45,986 nt of DNA from Lachnospiraceae bacterium (GCA_017938405.1 JAGBBP010000002.1:1-45986); one strand, 5' to 3'; shown: positions 32,883 to 40,673, numbered from the stretch's first letter. Notes: generated by a model not told the origin, from the letters alone. A program made the numbers and translations.

Positions 32883-34721
32883 ATGTGTGGAATTGCCGGA
32901 TATGTTGATTATAAAAGAGCAGAGGCACATAGAGAAGAATTACGGAAGATGACGGAGGTGATTATTCACCGCGGTCCGGATTCCGTGGGTTATTACGAGG
33001 ATGAAGCGGTAGGATTGGGCTTTCGTCGCCTCAGTATTATCGGTATCGAGAACGGACAGCAGCCGATTTTAAATGAAGACGACAGTATGGTTCTGACCTT
33101 TAACGGTGAGATTTATAATTATGCGGGGATTCGGGAGGAATTGAAGGAAAAAGGGCATGTATTTACTACGGACAGTGATTCCGAGGTTATTTTGCACGGC
33201 TTTGAGGAGTACGGGCAGGACATACTTAAGAAACTTCGCGGAATGTATTGCTTTGTGGTTTGGGATATTAAGAAAAAATGTATGTTTGCGGCAAGAGACG
33301 GGTTTGGAATCAAGCCGTTCTATTATACGGAGCCCAACGGGGACGAGCTGGTATTCGGTTCGGAAATTAAGTCGATTTTACAGCATTCTTCCGTAAAGAA
33401 GGAATTGAACGAAGAGGCGATTTACAGCTATTTGTCTTTCCAGTTTTCCGCAAGAAGCGAGAGCTTTTTTAAGGGGATTTTTGAGCTTCCGCCGGGACAC
33501 TTTCTTACCTACTCCAAGGAAGAGGGGCTTTGTGTAAAGGAATATTGGGACCCGAAGTTCGATACGGACGAGAGCCTTACTTTGGAAGAAGCGGTAAAGA
33601 AGATTGAAGACGTGTTTGATGATTCCGTGAAGGTGCATTTGACGGCGGATACGGAGGTGGGCAGCTTCCTTTCCGGCGGTATCGATTCCAGTTACGTAGT
33701 AAGTACCGCAAAGTGTCCGAAGACCTTTACCGTGGGATTTTCCGACGGTGGCTACAGCGAGATTGCTTACGCAAAGGAATTGGCGGAGATTCTCGGCGTG
33801 GAAAATCACAGCAAGGTGATTACGCCGGAGGAATACTGGGATGCCATTCCGAAGGTACAGTATCATATGGATGAGCCGGTGGCAGACCCGTCGGCGGTGG
33901 CATTGTTTTTTGTGAGCCAGCTGGCAAGTAAGTATGTGAAGGTAGTATGTTCCGGTGAAGGTGCGGACGAGCTGTTCGGCGGCTATAATGTGTATCAGAC
34001 CGTTATCGCAAACCGTGCCATGGACTGGATGCCGCGGCCGCTTCGCGGGGCTTTGGCAAAGGTAATGAAGTGTATTCCGTTCCGGTTTAAGGGGAAGGAA
34101 TATTTGATTCGTACCGGTACGCCACTAGCGGAGCGTTATATCGGAAATGCTTATATTTTCAGAGAAAAAGAGATTGACCGTTTGCTGGTAAAGCCGACGG
34201 GAAAGATAAAGACCGGTGAACTGACGGCACCGTATTACGAGCGCGCCAAGGATTTGGACGATGTGCAGAAGATGCAGTATATCGATATGAAGTTCTGGCT
34301 CAGAGGAGATATTTTGCGCAAGGCAGACCGTATGAGTATGGCCCATTCCCTGGAACTTCGTGTACCGTTCCTTGACTATGAAGTAATGAAGGTGGCGGGT
34401 AGCCTTCCGCTGTCCTTAAAGGTAGATAAGAATACCACGAAGAAGGCGCTTCGTCTGGCGGCTCTTAAGAATACGCCAAAGGCGTCTACCGAGCGTAAGA
34501 AGCTTGGTTTCCCGGTGCCGATTCGTGTATGGCTTCGCGAGGAGCAGTATTACAACCGTGTGAAGGAAGTGCTGTTACGTCCTTATATGACAAAACTTTT
34601 CAAAGAAGAAGAGATGTTAGCACTTCTGAATACCCATTATGCCGGCAAGAAGGATAATTCCAGAAAGATTTGGTGTCTGTACTGCTTTGCACTGTGGTAT
34701 GAGGAATATTTTGAGAAGTAA
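32883..34721 (+). CDS. asnB: Asparagine synthase (glutamine-hydrolysing)
   Basis: 612-residue AsnB. The N-terminal class II glutaminase domain begins MCGIAGYVD with Cys2 as nucleophile (about 1-210) and has VIIHRGPDS and TFNGEIYNY. The synthetase domain (about 235-600) holds the ATP pyrophosphatase loop FLSGGIDSSYV and the GEGADELFGGY motif. It makes asparagine from aspartate, ATP and glutamine nitrogen in the cytoplasm. Full length for the clostridial family. The promoter and ribosome site (GGGAGG) are its own and a strong hairpin follows, so it is monocistronic. Confidence 0.95.
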   Translation: MCGIAGYVDYKRAEAHREELRKMTEVIIHRGPDSVGYYEDEAVGLGFRRLSIIGIENGQQPILNEDDSMVLTFNGEIYNYAGIREELKEKGHVFTTDSDSEVILHGFEEYGQDILKKLRGMYCFVVWDIKKKCMFAARDGFGIKPFYYTEPNGDELVFGSEIKSILQHSSVKKELNEEAIYSYLSFQFSARSESFFKGIFELPPGHFLTYSKEEGLCVKEYWDPKFDTDESLTLEEAVKKIEDVFDDSVKVHLTADTEVGSFLSGGIDSSYVVSTAKCPKTFTVGFSDGGYSEIAYAKELAEILGVENHSKVITPEEYWDAIPKVQYHMDEPVADPSAVALFFVSQLASKYVKVVCSGEGADELFGGYNVYQTVIANRAMDWMPRPLRGALAKVMKCIPFRFKGKEYLIRTGTPLAERYIGNAYIFREKEIDRLLVKPTGKIKTGELTAPYYERAKDLDDVQKMQYIDMKFWLRGDILRKADRMSMAHSLELRVPFLDYEVMKVAGSLPLSLKVDKNTTKKALRLAALKNTPKASTERKKLGFPVPIRVWLREEQYYNRVKEVLLRPYMTKLFKEEEMLALLNTHYAGKKDNSRKIWCLYCFALWYEEYFEK

Positions 34722-34749
34722 AAAACGGTGGTTAATGCCGGTGGATAAC

Positions 34750-34829
34750 AGGGACCTTTCATGAATCTATTATTGTATCCTTGGTTTCGGATGACAAAAA
34801 TAGTAGTTTCGTGAGAGGTCCCTTTGATT
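34750..34829 (+). terminator. Long imperfect hairpin after asnB
   Basis: AGGGACCT (34750-34757) pairs with AGGTCCCT (34816-34823); inner segments TTCATGAA/TTTCGTGA, CTATTATTGT/ACAAAAATAG and ATCC/GGAT extend it with mismatches, and a T-rich run follows. At 74 nt it is long for a terminator and could be a processed RNA structure. Confidence 0.6.
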
Positions 34830-34836
34830 TTTCACA

Positions 34837-35117
34837 AGTATCTATAAAATACTCTTTTTAGACGATCTGTACCCAAAATTCCGGTATGAAAGACGGGTTG
34901 ATGGCACGCTTGATGCGAGGAACCAGCCACATTTTCTATAAAGGATGTCAAACTCAAGTTTTATACCCAGAAAAGTCCAGTATTTTATCTACAGTATGGG
35001 GAAAAAGAGCGCTTTATAGATAATCGAGTTGATATCTGCATGTTCCGGATTGAATTCCAAGAAAAAGCGCATGCTTTTTGGGTACAATTCTCTTAAAAAG
35101 TCCCTTTTATAGATACT
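34837..35117. mobile_element. 281-bp inverted-repeat element, MITE-like
   Basis: Positions 34837-34878 and 35076-35117 are imperfect 42-bp inverted repeats. The outer 13 bp (AGTATCTATAAAA) and the inner TGTACCCAAAA match exactly; a variable 5-6 bp block and CTTTTTA are mostly matched. The 197-bp interior has no usable open reading frame. No clear target-site duplication is visible, so it may be an old insertion or an internally deleted element. It sits in the only large gene-free gap (34722-35257), just upstream of an NlpC/P60 gene whose N-terminus is doubtful. Confidence 0.55.
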
Positions 35118-35257
35118 CCAAAAAAATGAGACAAGCAGAGACGTGCTTTTCTTGGAAACCAGACATAGAAGGGGAAGCCTACTACATAAAATAGAAGAAA
35201 AAAGGGAGCGATGTCAATTCCGACAGATTGTGTACGGAAACGGTATCGTTTGTGTGT

Positions 35258-36169
35258 ATGGGAATGCAATACGGAATTGCGATACGGAATGTTTGTGTAA
35301 GGACAGAACCAACGATGGAACCGCTTAGAAAGCGCGAGGGAGATGTTTGGGACCGGAGGCAGGAGAGCAGAATTAATATCGGAGAGCCGGTACAGGTAAA
35401 ACGACTGGACCGGGGATGGATGTATGTGAGTACGGAGGCCACGGAAGGCTATGCAAAGGAGGAGGGAATCTTTGTCTGCAGACGTAATCATTACGAGCGG
35501 TATTGTAAGTTACTTCGGAAGGCGTTTCAGGTGGTGCTAAAGCCGGGACGGTACAAGGACGGGCAATATTTCCGGGTGGGTACGGTGCTGCCGGTGTTTG
35601 AAGGTGTGGAGAACGTAGAGAATGTTGGGATGCTTGGGACGATAAAATCGGACGCGGAACGGATGCCGGCAGAGGGACCGGTGTTGATCCGGCAGTTTCT
35701 TCCCTTCACGGAACGGCAGTTACACTTACAGATGGAACGGATGTTAGATATTCCGTACAGCTGGGGGGATGAGAGGGTGGACGGAATGGACTGCTCGTCT
35801 ACGGTACGGGGTTTTTATGCCTGTTTCGGACTGGCCTTACCACGGAATTCCGAGAGCCAGCGAAGTTTCGGAGAGACCTTATGCACTATGGGGCAGGGGC
35901 AGTATGTAGATTTGGCGGCATTGCCGACAGATAAAAAGGCGGAGTGTATTGCAAAGATGGGAATCGGTACGGTATTACATATGCAGGGCCATGTGATGAT
36001 TTACGCGGGAGAAGAAAAGGGAGAACCCCGGATTTTCCACAATTGCGATACGTATAGGTCAAACGGGGAAGAGCATATTGTGCGAAAAACGGTAATCAGT
36101 CCCTTCTTTCCGAAGGGGGAAGGGACGTATCTGGATTATGTGACAGCGGGGTGGAGGCCGTTTTTATAA
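35258..36169 (+). CDS. NlpC/P60 peptidase with SH3-like domain, N-terminus uncertain
   Basis: About 303 residues. An SH3b-like region (about 5-80: YGIAIRNVCVRTEPT, then VQVKRLDRGWMYVSTEATEG) precedes a central linker and a C40 NlpC/P60 domain (about 165-303). The domain carries the catalytic Cys in GMDCSSTVRGFY, His in MQGHVMIYAG and a third residue in FHNCDTY. Such enzymes cleave peptidoglycan stem peptides. No signal peptide is seen. Start candidates are TTG 35228, ATG 35258 and ATG 35264, none with a good ribosome site, and an ATG with GGGAG at 35211 is in another frame. The N-terminal part of the family may be missing, perhaps through the inverted-repeat element immediately upstream or a frameshift. 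Confidence 0.7.
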   Translation: MGMQYGIAIRNVCVRTEPTMEPLRKREGDVWDRRQESRINIGEPVQVKRLDRGWMYVSTEATEGYAKEEGIFVCRRNHYERYCKLLRKAFQVVLKPGRYKDGQYFRVGTVLPVFEGVENVENVGMLGTIKSDAERMPAEGPVLIRQFLPFTERQLHLQMERMLDIPYSWGDERVDGMDCSSTVRGFYACFGLALPRNSESQRSFGETLCTMGQGQYVDLAALPTDKKAECIAKMGIGTVLHMQGHVMIYAGEEKGEPRIFHNCDTYRSNGEEHIVRKTVISPFFPKGEGTYLDYVTAGWRPFL

Positions 36170-36177
36170 AAAAGTAC

Positions 36178-36206
36178 TTGCATTTGTAGGAAATATATGT
36201 TAGAAT
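36178..36206 (+). promoter_or_regulatory. Promoter of the rpsF operon
   Basis: TTGCAT (36178-36183), 17-nt spacer, TAGAAT (36201-36206). Confidence 0.65.
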
Positions 36207-36238
36207 GAATAGCTGTGATATGCAAAACACAATATAAT

Positions 36239-36275
36239 TCCTTGCTCTTTCGTGACGGGAAGGGCCGGAGAGACC
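36239..36275 (+). promoter_or_regulatory. Candidate S6:S18 autoregulatory leader
   Basis: The rpsF leader folds as CTCTTT pairing with GGAGAG around a GACGGGAAGGG segment, with a CCG just 5' of the closing strand. The known rpsF leader motif bound by the S6:S18 complex also has a hairpin with an exposed CCG. The operon order rpsF-ssb-rpsR supports this reading. Confidence 0.5.
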
Positions 36276-36295
36276 AGAAGGAGGTGCACGCAACT

Positions 36296-36586
36296 ATGAA
36301 TCAGTACGAATTAGCCTTAGTTGTAAATGCAAAAGTCGAGGATGACGTAAAGAATGCTGTAGTAGAAGCAGCAAAGGAGCTCATCACCAGATTCGGCGGT
36401 AACATTACCAATGTTGAAGATGCCGGTAAGAAGAGACTCGCATACGAAATCCAGAAGATGAAGGAAGGTTTTTATTTCTTCATTCAGTTCGATGCTGACG
36501 CAACTGTTCCGGCGGAGATCGAATCCAGACTTCGTATTATGGACAATGTGCTCAGATTCTTATGCATTAGACGGGACGAGGAGTAA
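36296..36586 (+). CDS. rpsF: 30S ribosomal protein S6
   Basis: 96-residue S6. It opens MNQYELALVVNAKVED, the usual start of the family (a beta strand then helix), and carries the RLAYEIQKMKEGFYFFIQF core and RIMDNVLRFLCIR near the end. It binds S18 in the platform of the small subunit. Start ATG 36296 has GAAGGAGGT upstream; the longer upstream frame runs into the leader hairpin. Followed by ssb and rpsR in the order conserved across Firmicutes; the operon is probably autoregulated by S6:S18 through the leader. Confidence 0.97.
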   Translation: MNQYELALVVNAKVEDDVKNAVVEAAKELITRFGGNITNVEDAGKKRLAYEIQKMKEGFYFFIQFDADATVPAEIESRLRIMDNVLRFLCIRRDEE

Positions 36587-36601
36587 AGGAGGAATTCCTT
36601 A

Positions 36602-37036
36602 ATGAACAAAGTCATTTTAATCGGTAGATTAACCAGAGACCCGGAAATCAGATATTCCCAGGGAGCAAATTCTTCTGCAATCGGTACGTTCAGTATTGCG
36701 GTTGACAGACGTTTTAAGCGTGAAGGGGAACCGGATGCAGACTTCTTTAACTGCACTGCTTTCGGAAAGCAGGCAGAGTTTGTGGAGCGTTACTTAAAGA
36801 AAGGAACGAAGATGGTTGTGGTAGGCCGTGTGCAGAACGATAACTACACAAACAAGGAAGGCCAGAAGGTTTACAGTACACGTATTATGGTAGATGAGTT
36901 AGAGTTCGCCGAGAGCAAGAATGCGGCAGGTGAGAGTTCGGAGTATCGTCCGAGCGCAAGACCGGAGCCGTCTGCAGCAGGTGACGGATTCATGAATATC
37001 CCTGACGGTATCGACGAAGAGCTTCCGTTTAACTAG
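36602..37036 (+). CDS. ssb: Single-stranded DNA-binding protein
   Basis: 144-residue SSB, one OB-fold (about 1-105) beginning MNKVILIGRLTRDPEIRYSQ, with FSIAVDR and the DFFNCTAFGKQAEFV core that contacts ssDNA. A short flexible linker leads to the acidic protein-interaction tail ending in DELPF-type residues (EELPFN), which recruits repair and replication proteins. It lies between rpsF and rpsR, 15 nt after rpsF, with a GGAGG-like ribosome site, the arrangement typical of Firmicutes. Confidence 0.97.
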   Translation: MNKVILIGRLTRDPEIRYSQGANSSAIGTFSIAVDRRFKREGEPDADFFNCTAFGKQAEFVERYLKKGTKMVVVGRVQNDNYTNKEGQKVYSTRIMVDELEFAESKNAAGESSEYRPSARPEPSAAGDGFMNIPDGIDEELPFN

Positions 37037-37091
37037 GAAGCAAACTATAAGAAGCGGCAAAGCCGCACGATTTGAATAAGGAGGTAGAACC

Positions 37092-37352
37092 ATGGAAAGA
37101 CCGGATAAGGCAGATCTTGGTGCTAAGAGACGCGTAGTTCGCAGAAGAAAGAAGGTTTGTGCTTTCTGTGCAGACAAGACGAACGCAGGCATCGATTATA
37201 AGGATGTAAATAAGTTAAAGAGATACGTTTCCGAGAGAGGTAAGATTCTTCCGAGAAGAATTACCGGAAACTGTGCAAAGCATCAGAGAGCATTGACCGT
37301 AGCTGTTAAGAGAGCTCGTCACGTTGCACTCATGCCGTATGTACTTGAGTAA
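37092..37352 (+). CDS. rpsR: 30S ribosomal protein S18
   Basis: 86-residue S18, basic, with the family core [20 protein letters not shown] and GNCAKHQR. Cysteines in KVCAFCADK and GNCAKH form the C+ type zinc-binding set seen in many Firmicutes, suggesting no zinc-independent paralogue is needed under normal growth. It pairs with S6. Last gene of the rpsF operon; a hairpin GCGGC-AAA-GCCGC (37052-37064) sits between ssb and rpsR, and a strong terminator follows. Confidence 0.97.
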   Translation: MERPDKADLGAKRRVVRRRKKVCAFCADKTNAGIDYKDVNKLKRYVSERGKILPRRITGNCAKHQRALTVAVKRARHVALMPYVLE

Positions 37353-37377
37353 GATTTAACTGAATTACAAGGCTATG

Positions 37378-37407
37378 ACCCCGTAACCGAAAGGTTGCGG
37401 GGTTTTT
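37378..37407 (+). terminator. Terminator of the rpsF operon
   Basis: ACCCCGTAACC pairs with GGTTGCGGGGT around GAAA, followed by TTTTT. Confidence 0.92.
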
Positions 37408-37463
37408 GTATTTCGTAGATAGCGGTTCTAAAATCACGAGTAAATGAATATGTATAAAATGGC

Positions 37464-37491
37464 TTGCTTTTTTTAGGAGAAGTGGTATAAT
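37464..37491 (+). promoter_or_regulatory. Promoter of the ATPase-TOPRIM pair
   Basis: TTGCTT (37464-37469), 16-nt spacer, TATAAT (37486-37491), about 60 nt before the ATPase start. Confidence 0.65.
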
Positions 37492-37553
37492 AAAGAAAAG
37501 GAGATTACTTCGTGAATTACGAACAAATAAACAGGCACAAAGGAGAAAACGCC

Positions 37554-38657
37554 ATGATAATAATGGATATAAAAATTGACAATTTGTATGCTTTTAAAAA
37601 CTTTCATATGAACATGTCCTATCCGAAGAAGATTGTAAAGTCTACAGTGCAGGGAGAATTTTTAGAGGAACGAAGAAATTTTCGCTATAAGAAAGTAAAT
37701 ATTATTATGGGAGGAAATGCGACCGGCAAGACCTCGTTAGGCAAGCTGATTATGCTGTTTGCAAATTATTTCAAGGACGGTGGTTACGACAGATTTACGG
37801 AAAGAATCGGGAATACTAGAAAAAGAGCCACGTTGGTTGTTGACTTTGTGACGGATAAAAATATTTTGTATCGTTTCGAAATGTTAATCAAACCGAAATT
37901 AGACGGGGTATATCAGGAGGAAGATGTTGATATCCATATTTACGAAACGCCGATCGGGGTGAAGGATAATTACGAAACCTGTGCGGAACGGTTAGATAAG
38001 AATGAAGGGGAGGAAGTGCCGTACGATACTGTAAATACGCGAGGATGGCACTTTTCTTATCCGCAGGATGCACGAAAGAATAAGACATACGGTTCCATTG
38101 AAAAAGATAAAAAATATGTGTACATTTTAGAAAAAATATTAAAAACGCTGGATCCATCCATAGAAAAGGTAATAAAGTTAAAGGAAATAAAAAATACATA
38201 TGCAATTATCATGGAGAATTGTTCTGTAATTATCAAAGACGGTCTTATCGAAAACGGAGATGCACTTTCAAGCGGAACAAAGGCAGGTTTGGATATTTCT
38301 TATATCATTGCTTCGTTGATGTGTGATATGCATGACTTGTATTATTGTGATGAGTTGTTTTCTTACATAAATAGCGATGTGGAAAAAGCATGCTTATCGA
38401 TAATTATTGATAAGCTTACTGAAAGGAAGCAGTTGTTTTTTACAACGCATAATACGGATGTATTGGACATGCAATTGCCGAAACACTCTTTTACTTTTTT
38501 AAAGAAAGATATGAAAGATGTTGACATGCCGATAAAATGTGTTTATGCGGCACAGTATTTAAAGAGAGATACGGATTCGCTAAAACATGCGGTAGAAAAC
38601 GATTTGTTTTGTACCGCACCTGAGGTGCAGAAGCTGTTTGAGATTACGGAGCTATAG
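37554..38657 (+). CDS. AAA15/OLD-type ATPase of a putative defence pair
   Basis: 367-residue ABC-like ATPase of the AAA15 / OLD group. The N-terminal strand (IKIDNLYAFKNFHM) is typical of SMC-like ATPases. Walker A is GGNATGKTS (residues 53-61, K59). The C-terminal half has Walker B LYYCDELF (D266, E267) and the switch-like FFTTHNTDVLD. A signature-like SSGTKAGLD lies before Walker B. There is no built-in nuclease domain, but a TOPRIM protein follows 17 nt downstream. The start is ATG 37554 with AAAGGAGAAA; GTG 37512 has no ribosome site. The gene is visibly more AT-rich than its ribosomal neighbours, suggesting transfer. In PARIS, AbiL and related systems such ATPases control a TOPRIM effector during phage infection. 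Confidence 0.75.
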   Translation: MIIMDIKIDNLYAFKNFHMNMSYPKKIVKSTVQGEFLEERRNFRYKKVNIIMGGNATGKTSLGKLIMLFANYFKDGGYDRFTERIGNTRKRATLVVDFVTDKNILYRFEMLIKPKLDGVYQEEDVDIHIYETPIGVKDNYETCAERLDKNEGEEVPYDTVNTRGWHFSYPQDARKNKTYGSIEKDKKYVYILEKILKTLDPSIEKVIKLKEIKNTYAIIMENCSVIIKDGLIENGDALSSGTKAGLDISYIIASLMCDMHDLYYCDELFSYINSDVEKACLSIIIDKLTERKQLFFTTHNTDVLDMQLPKHSFTFLKKDMKDVDMPIKCVYAAQYLKRDTDSLKHAVENDLFCTAPEVQKLFEITEL

Positions 38658-38674
38658 GGGGGAAGGGTGTACAT

Positions 38675-39190
38675 ATGAGGAAAAAGCAAGTATTGCATTA
38701 CTATGTGGAGGGCGAAGACGAAAAGAGTCTACTGGAGGCATTGAAGCGGGATTTGGGCTGTATTGAAACAGGAAAGGTTGATATAATGAATGTGATACAG
38801 ACAAGGTTCACTGTAGCCAGAATTCGTCCGTTAAAACCGGGTACAATAGTGGTGCTGGTATACGATACGGATGTCGAGACAAACATGGAAATTTTGCAAT
38901 TTAATATTGAGTTTCTAAAAAAGCAAACGGGAATAAAGGAGGTCATATGCATTCCACAGGTTCGGAACTTAGAAGATGAATTGCGGAACGCATGTGACAT
39001 AAAAGCAGTCAGAGAATTGACCAAAAGTAAAACAAAAACAGATTACAAAAGAGATATTATTCGTTGTTCGAATTTGGGAGAACGGTTAAGGACGTGCGGA
39101 TTTGATATTATGCAGTTTTGGAGTCGCCTCCCCGAAAATGCGTTTAGGCAATTTGGAAATGATGCACATAAGATAAAAAAAGATGCATAG
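38675..39190 (+). CDS. Small TOPRIM (RloB/AbiLii-like) protein
   Basis: 171-residue protein with a TOPRIM-like pattern: the catalytic Glu in YYVEGEDEKS (E12, then E14/E16) and the DxD motif in LVYDTDVE (D64 and D66), 52 residues apart. The rest is helical, with a conserved-looking C-terminus ENAFRQFGNDAHK. TOPRIM folds of this type are found in RloB, AbiLii, the OLD nucleases and the AriB effector of PARIS, where they cleave nucleic acid. At 171 residues it is smaller than AriB. It follows the ATPase by 17 nt with GGGGGGAAGGG upstream, clearly one operon, and converges on the XRE gene. Confidence 0.6.
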   Translation: MRKKQVLHYYVEGEDEKSLLEALKRDLGCIETGKVDIMNVIQTRFTVARIRPLKPGTIVVLVYDTDVETNMEILQFNIEFLKKQTGIKEVICIPQVRNLEDELRNACDIKAVRELTKSKTKTDYKRDIIRCSNLGERLRTCGFDIMQFWSRLPENAFRQFGNDAHKIKKDA

Positions 39191-39218
39191 AAGGTAAAAA
39201 TGAGAAGGTATTTGAAAA

Positions 39219-39422
39219 TTAATTTGATTTATCGTGGCGGATGATGTCAGACACGTCGCAGTCGAGGATAAAGCATAACGAATCAAGGGTTTCCGTGGTA
39301 ATCGGACACCCTTTTTTTATTCTATGAATGGTATTAGCAGATAGACCTTGTTTAAAGATTAGGTTATATTCTGTTATGCCTTTTTCTTTTAAAGTCTTGT
39401 AAAAAGGTTCATAAGAAATCAT
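39219..39422 (-). CDS. Small XRE-family helix-turn-helix regulator
   Basis: 67-residue protein, essentially a single Cro/CI-type HTH: ISYEPFYKTLKEKGITEYNL followed by a turn and SANTIHRIKKGCPITTETLDSLCFILDCDVSDII. This is the short stand-alone XRE type (YozG/SinR-like fold) frequent beside mobile or defence genes in Firmicutes. ATG 39422 is preferred (GGTGATG just upstream); ATG 39434 and 39428 are in frame. The gene converges on the ATPase-TOPRIM pair (stop codons 29 nt apart), with no obvious terminator between. An inverted repeat upstream is a good candidate for its own operator. Confidence 0.75.
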   Translation of the reverse strand: MISYEPFYKTLKEKGITEYNLIFKQGLSANTIHRIKKGCPITTETLDSLCFILDCDVSDIIRHDKSN

Positions 39423-39454
39423 TTTCATCACCATTAAAAGAGTATCATAACTTT

Positions 39455-39472
39455 TTGAGTTTATATACTCAA
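39455..39472. promoter_or_regulatory. Inverted-repeat operator upstream of the XRE gene
   Basis: TTGAGTTTATATACTCAA: 6-bp arms TTGAGT / ACTCAA around an AT-only centre, 33 nt before the preferred start of the minus-strand XRE gene. The position suits autorepression. Confidence 0.5.
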
Positions 39473-39572
39473 TACAATGACTATGCAAGACGAAAAACTT
39501 GCATATAAGGGAGAGATGAAATAGAATAGAAGTAATAGTTTGAAGCTACTTATGTTTGGAGGAGAAGAAGGT

Positions 39573-39716
39573 ATGGCAGAGAAGAAGGGCGGCCGGAATA
39601 TTTTAGATATAACAAATGGATTTCATGTTATGGTGAATTTCTATATCATGCGCTATATGTATTCTCATATGGATGATAAGGCAGACGGATTCTGCATGGA
39701 GGACGGTTTGAGATGA
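39573..39716 (+). CDS. 47-residue ORF coupled to the next gene
   Basis: ATG 39573 follows a clear GGAGGAGAAGAAGG site and opens a 47-codon frame, MAEKKGGRNILDITNGFHVM then a Met/Tyr-rich stretch ending in CMEDGLR. It is too short for a known family by eye, and I do not recognise it. Its stop overlaps the next start as ATGA (39713-39716), so the two reading frames appear translationally coupled. It may be a small subunit or the 5' part of a broken gene. Confidence 0.4.
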   Translation: MAEKKGGRNILDITNGFHVMVNFYIMRYMYSHMDDKADGFCMEDGLR

Positions 39717-40127
39717 CAGCAGAATATGTGGACTTGCTGGTGTTACGTTTTGGTTTAGAGAGGGCTTACTTTGATAGAATCGGCAGGAGTGACGGAGCAT
39801 CCGGAAAATCTACAGGCAGCAGCGGAACGAGTGAGATTGGGACTGGAGAAATTAATGCAAGCCGGTACAATTGAAAATGAATATGCGAAGTCATCTGCGG
39901 TATACAGAGTTTATTACTTTTATAAGTACGGGGAACCGTATCAGGAGGAAACAGCACTGATAAAATTCAGGAAAGCAATAAACGCATTGAAACTATCGGA
40001 TTGGGAAGAAATTGAGGACAAGCCGGAGGAAATGGATGAATATAAACGGGTACTGGAGATGCATCTGAATTACTTGCGAATTGTAAGTGCATATCGGAGG
40101 ATAAAGGAAGAGACAAAAAAAGAATGA
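39713..40127 (+). pseudogene. Apparently frameshifted small gene
   Basis: ATG 39713 starts a natural-looking sequence (MTAEYVDLLVLRFGLERAYF) that turns into a Gly/Ser-rich low-quality stretch after about residue 22 and stops at 39874. From 39771 the +1 frame gives a normal protein (ESAGVTEHPENLQAAAERV, then YRVYYFYKYGEPYQEE) up to 40127. Joined by a single +1 shift near 39770-39778, the two make a coherent product of about 137 residues, largely helical and soluble. This could be a single-base insertion, a sequencing error, or programmed frameshifting, though no clear slippery signal was found. TTG 39771 could also start the second part independently. No family recognised. Confidence 0.45.
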
Positions 40128-40140
40128 ATTAGAAGAAAAT

Positions 40141-40172
40141 GAGCTTACGTTAAGGCGTGAGCTCTTTTTTTG
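40141..40172 (+). terminator. Terminator of the small-gene cassette
   Basis: GAGCTTACG (40141-40149) pairs with CGTGAGCTC (40156-40164) with one G-T, followed by a T-run. The next 220 nt (40173-40394) hold no recognisable gene. Confidence 0.8.
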
Positions 40173-40394
40173 TTAAAAAGAGAAGGAACTGTAACGCTGT
40201 GTGAAGAGAAGTAGGACGTTTTATACGAAAAAGTAGGACCTATAGATGCGATAAATATGACTTAATCGAGAAAGAAAAGGTAATAAGACATAAAAAAGAA
40301 GTGCGTTCTGTGTCTATTTAAAAGATAAAAAAGTGGTTGTATAATGGAAACGATAACAAAAACTGTGATAAAAGTGCAGAGAAGGAGTGATAAA

Positions 40395-40589
40395 GTGGAC
40401 GACAAAGAAACAGATGATATCCTTTTACAGGTAATACTGCGACTGGAGGATTTGAAAAATATCACATCGGCAATCGGCAAAGGAGTGGATTATGAAATTG
40501 GGTTGGAGAAGGAAGAGTTACAAAGTGCATTGCGCGTTGTCAGGAAAATGGTGGAGGAGATACTTTGTCAAATAAAGAGATATACTTAA
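40395..40589 (+). CDS. Small hypothetical protein, GTG start
   Basis: 64-residue acidic, helical protein (DDKETDDILLQVILRLEDLK, then EELQSALRVVRKMVEEI), no signal peptide, no known family. GTG 40395 is chosen because AAGGAGTG lies eight nucleotides upstream; an ATG at 40344 in the same frame has no ribosome site. It is AT-rich like the preceding cassette and ends just before the lipoprotein promoter. Confidence 0.45.
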   Translation: MDDKETDDILLQVILRLEDLKNITSAIGKGVDYEIGLEKEELQSALRVVRKMVEEILCQIKRYT

Positions 40590-40593
40590 AATG

Positions 40594-40622
40594 TTGACTA
40601 TAGTCAATAAGAAGAGTATAAT
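40594..40622 (+). promoter_or_regulatory. Promoter with palindromic operator over the -35
   Basis: TTGACT (40594-40599), 17-nt spacer, TATAAT (40617-40622). The -35 is embedded in the perfect 14-bp palindrome TTGACTATAGTCAA (40594-40607), a position that fits a repressor blocking polymerase. Confidence 0.65.
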
Positions 40623-40673
40623 GTTCATGAAATGTGAAAGAATCATGAATGAAAAGAATGAATGGAGGTACTT

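Noticed and set aside
35143..35328. 61-codon frame overlapping the NlpC/P60 start region
   Set aside because: No conserved features and it runs out of frame with the peptidase; treated as part of the uncertain 5' end.
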